A stretch of 5,469 nucleotides of DNA, from positions 1 through 5,469 of the forward strand of contig URRG01000179.1 of NCBI GenBank assembly GCA_900550095.1. Reading direction: 5' to 3'. This DNA comes from an uncultured Oscillospiraceae bacterium (GTDB lineage Bacteria > Bacillota > Clostridia > Oscillospirales > Acutalibacteraceae). The position numbers were made by a program, and so were the translations under genes. Below are positions 4,642 to 5,469 of the stretch, one piece after another. The notes below the pieces were generated by a model, which was given only the letters and a program-made list of their open reading frames with translations, did no database searches and was not told where the DNA came from. How positions within the stretch are numbered: the first letter of the stretch is position 1; each line of letters begins with the position of its first letter.

Positions 4642-5469
4642 ATGGAAAATCAGGTATGGACGGAAGTATGCGCCGCCGTGAAGGCGGAGGATGTGGAAAG
4701 AGCCGGGGACATTGCCCAGATGACGGTTCCCTATGGTATCTATATCGAGGACTATTCCCATTTGGAGGAGGAGGCCTGGGAGATCGCCCATATCGATCTT
4801 ATAGACGAGGAGCTTTTGAAAAAGGACCGCTCTACCGCTAAAATCCATATCTATATCAGTCCGGAAGAAAATCCGGCGGAGGCGGTAGCTTTTTTGAGCG
4901 AGCGGTATTCCGCCGAACATATTGAGCATACCATCGACACCTCCGCCTGCATGACGGAGGACTGGATCAACAACTGGAAAAAATACTTCAAGCCTATCCC
5001 TGTGGGGAAAAAGCTTTTGATACGCCCCACCTGGGAGGAGGCGGAGAACCCGGAAGACCGCAGGATTCTTCATCTTGAGCCGGGCCTGGCCTTCGGCACG
5101 GGAACCCATGAGACCACCCGGCTCTGCATGGAGCTCCTGGAAGAATATGTAAAGCCTGGAAGTTCGCTTCTGGATGTGGGATGCGGCAGTGGGATCCTCT
5201 CTGTGGCGGGGCTGCTTTTGGGAGCGGATTCCGCCGTGGGCGTGGATATCGATGAATTGGCGGTAAAGACGGCCCGGCAGAATGCGGAGCTCAATGGGGT
5301 GAAGGATCGTTTCACAGGCATCTGCGGAAATTTGACCGAAAAGGTTTCCGGCACATTTGATGTGGTGGCCGCCAATATCGTGGCGGATATCGTCATTTCC
5401 CTCACAGGAGACGTGGGCCGGTTCATGAAGCCTGGGGCCGTGTATCTGATGAGCGGCATCATCGACACC
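4642..5469 (+). CDS. prmA: Ribosomal protein L11 methyltransferase PrmA (3' end cut by window)
   Basis: PrmA uses S-adenosylmethionine to methylate lysines and the N-terminus of ribosomal protein L11 in the cytoplasm. The window shows 276 residues with no stop; family members are about 310-320 residues long, so about 40 are missing. The N-terminal substrate-recognition domain (about 1-100) leads to the linker motif EDWINNWKKYFKPIPVG (106-122). The catalytic domain follows, with LEPGLAFGTGTHETT (145-159), the SAM-binding loop LLDVGCGSG (176-184), the acidic ribose-binding residue D202 in VGVDID, and AANIVADIV (243-251), which carries the conserved Asn245-Ile of the PrmA active site. The start at 4642 follows GAGGAAG (4630-4636) by 5 bases. 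The ATG at 4628 is in another frame. In many Firmicutes rsmE follows prmA, which would lie beyond this window. The gene looks intact as far as it goes. Confidence 0.96.
   Translation, partial: MENQVWTEVCAAVKAEDVERAGDIAQMTVPYGIYIEDYSHLEEEAWEIAHIDLIDEELLKKDRSTAKIHIYISPEENPAEAVAFLSERYSAEHIEHTIDTSACMTEDWINNWKKYFKPIPVGKKLLIRPTWEEAENPEDRRILHLEPGLAFGTGTHETTRLCMELLEEYVKPGSSLLDVGCGSGILSVAGLLLGADSAVGVDIDELAVKTARQNAELNGVKDRFTGICGNLTEKVSGTFDVVAANIVADIVISLTGDVGRFMKPGAVYLMSGIIDT

Noticed and set aside
4426..5109. A 227-codon leftward open frame across the prmA promoter, leader and 5' half.
   Set aside because: It is antisense to prmA, whose catalytic motifs are unmistakable, and it has no recognisable domain.
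5070..5468. A leftward open frame of about 130 codons at the right edge.
   Set aside because: It is antisense to the PrmA catalytic domain and rich in Ser, Thr and Pro, as expected of a shadow frame.
1..5469. A hidden system: CRISPR repeats, toxin-antitoxin pair, phage or transposon remnants, retron or biosynthetic cluster.
   Set aside because: I saw no periodic repeats, no transposase or integrase motifs, no terminal inverted repeats and no small paired genes. The four coding regions are ordinary chromosomal families.

Overview
The window looks like ordinary chromosomal DNA from an anaerobic Firmicute of class Clostridia, most likely Lachnospiraceae-like. I infer this from the moderately GC-rich coding sequence (roughly mid-50s by eye), the strong GGAGG-type ribosome sites, the protein families present (a PF06541-type membrane protein typical of Clostridia and a SpoVB-like flippase), and the N-terminus of the MATE protein. 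I ran no database search, so the taxonomic call is a judgement.

Layout. Positions 1-69 hold the tail of an upstream rightward unit and a strong GNRA-capped hairpin terminator. A short leader with a candidate sigma-A promoter and a small hairpin (177-211) leads to a complete MATE efflux transporter (257-1672, +). A short convergent interval with a 15-position hairpin (1753-1786) separates it from a leftward gene, 1795-2622. That gene encodes a PF06541 (ABC_trans_CmpB) membrane protein with a charged, probably coiled-coil tail and starts at a TTG codon. Its 371-base upstream region (2623-2993) carries an extended -10 promoter next to a near-perfect 16-base palindrome, and a leader containing a consensus Shine-Dalgarno sequence with no start codon behind it. 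Next, also leftward, is a complete MOP-superfamily lipid-linked saccharide flippase of the SpoVB/MurJ type (2994-4346). A divergent interval (4347-4641) separates it from prmA, the ribosomal protein L11 methyltransferase (4642 to the right edge, +), which is cut by the window end. prmA is unmistakable from its motifs even though no stop codon is visible.

How the parts relate. The genes do not form one obvious pathway. The MATE protein exports small cationic or drug-like molecules, the flippase moves lipid-linked envelope precursors, the PF06541 protein has no established function, and prmA is housekeeping translation machinery. The MATE protein and the flippase are distant members of the same MOP superfamily. 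The two leftward genes might be co-transcribed, but the gap and the internal promoter argue that the distal one can be expressed alone.

I found no CRISPR array, mobile element, tRNA, rRNA or defence cassette. The most interesting signals are regulatory DNA or RNA: the palindrome-promoter pair at 2808-2834, the repeated TATGCGC/ATACGCA motifs in the prmA leader, and the orphan Shine-Dalgarno region near 2747-2778. None of them amounts to evidence for a new system.
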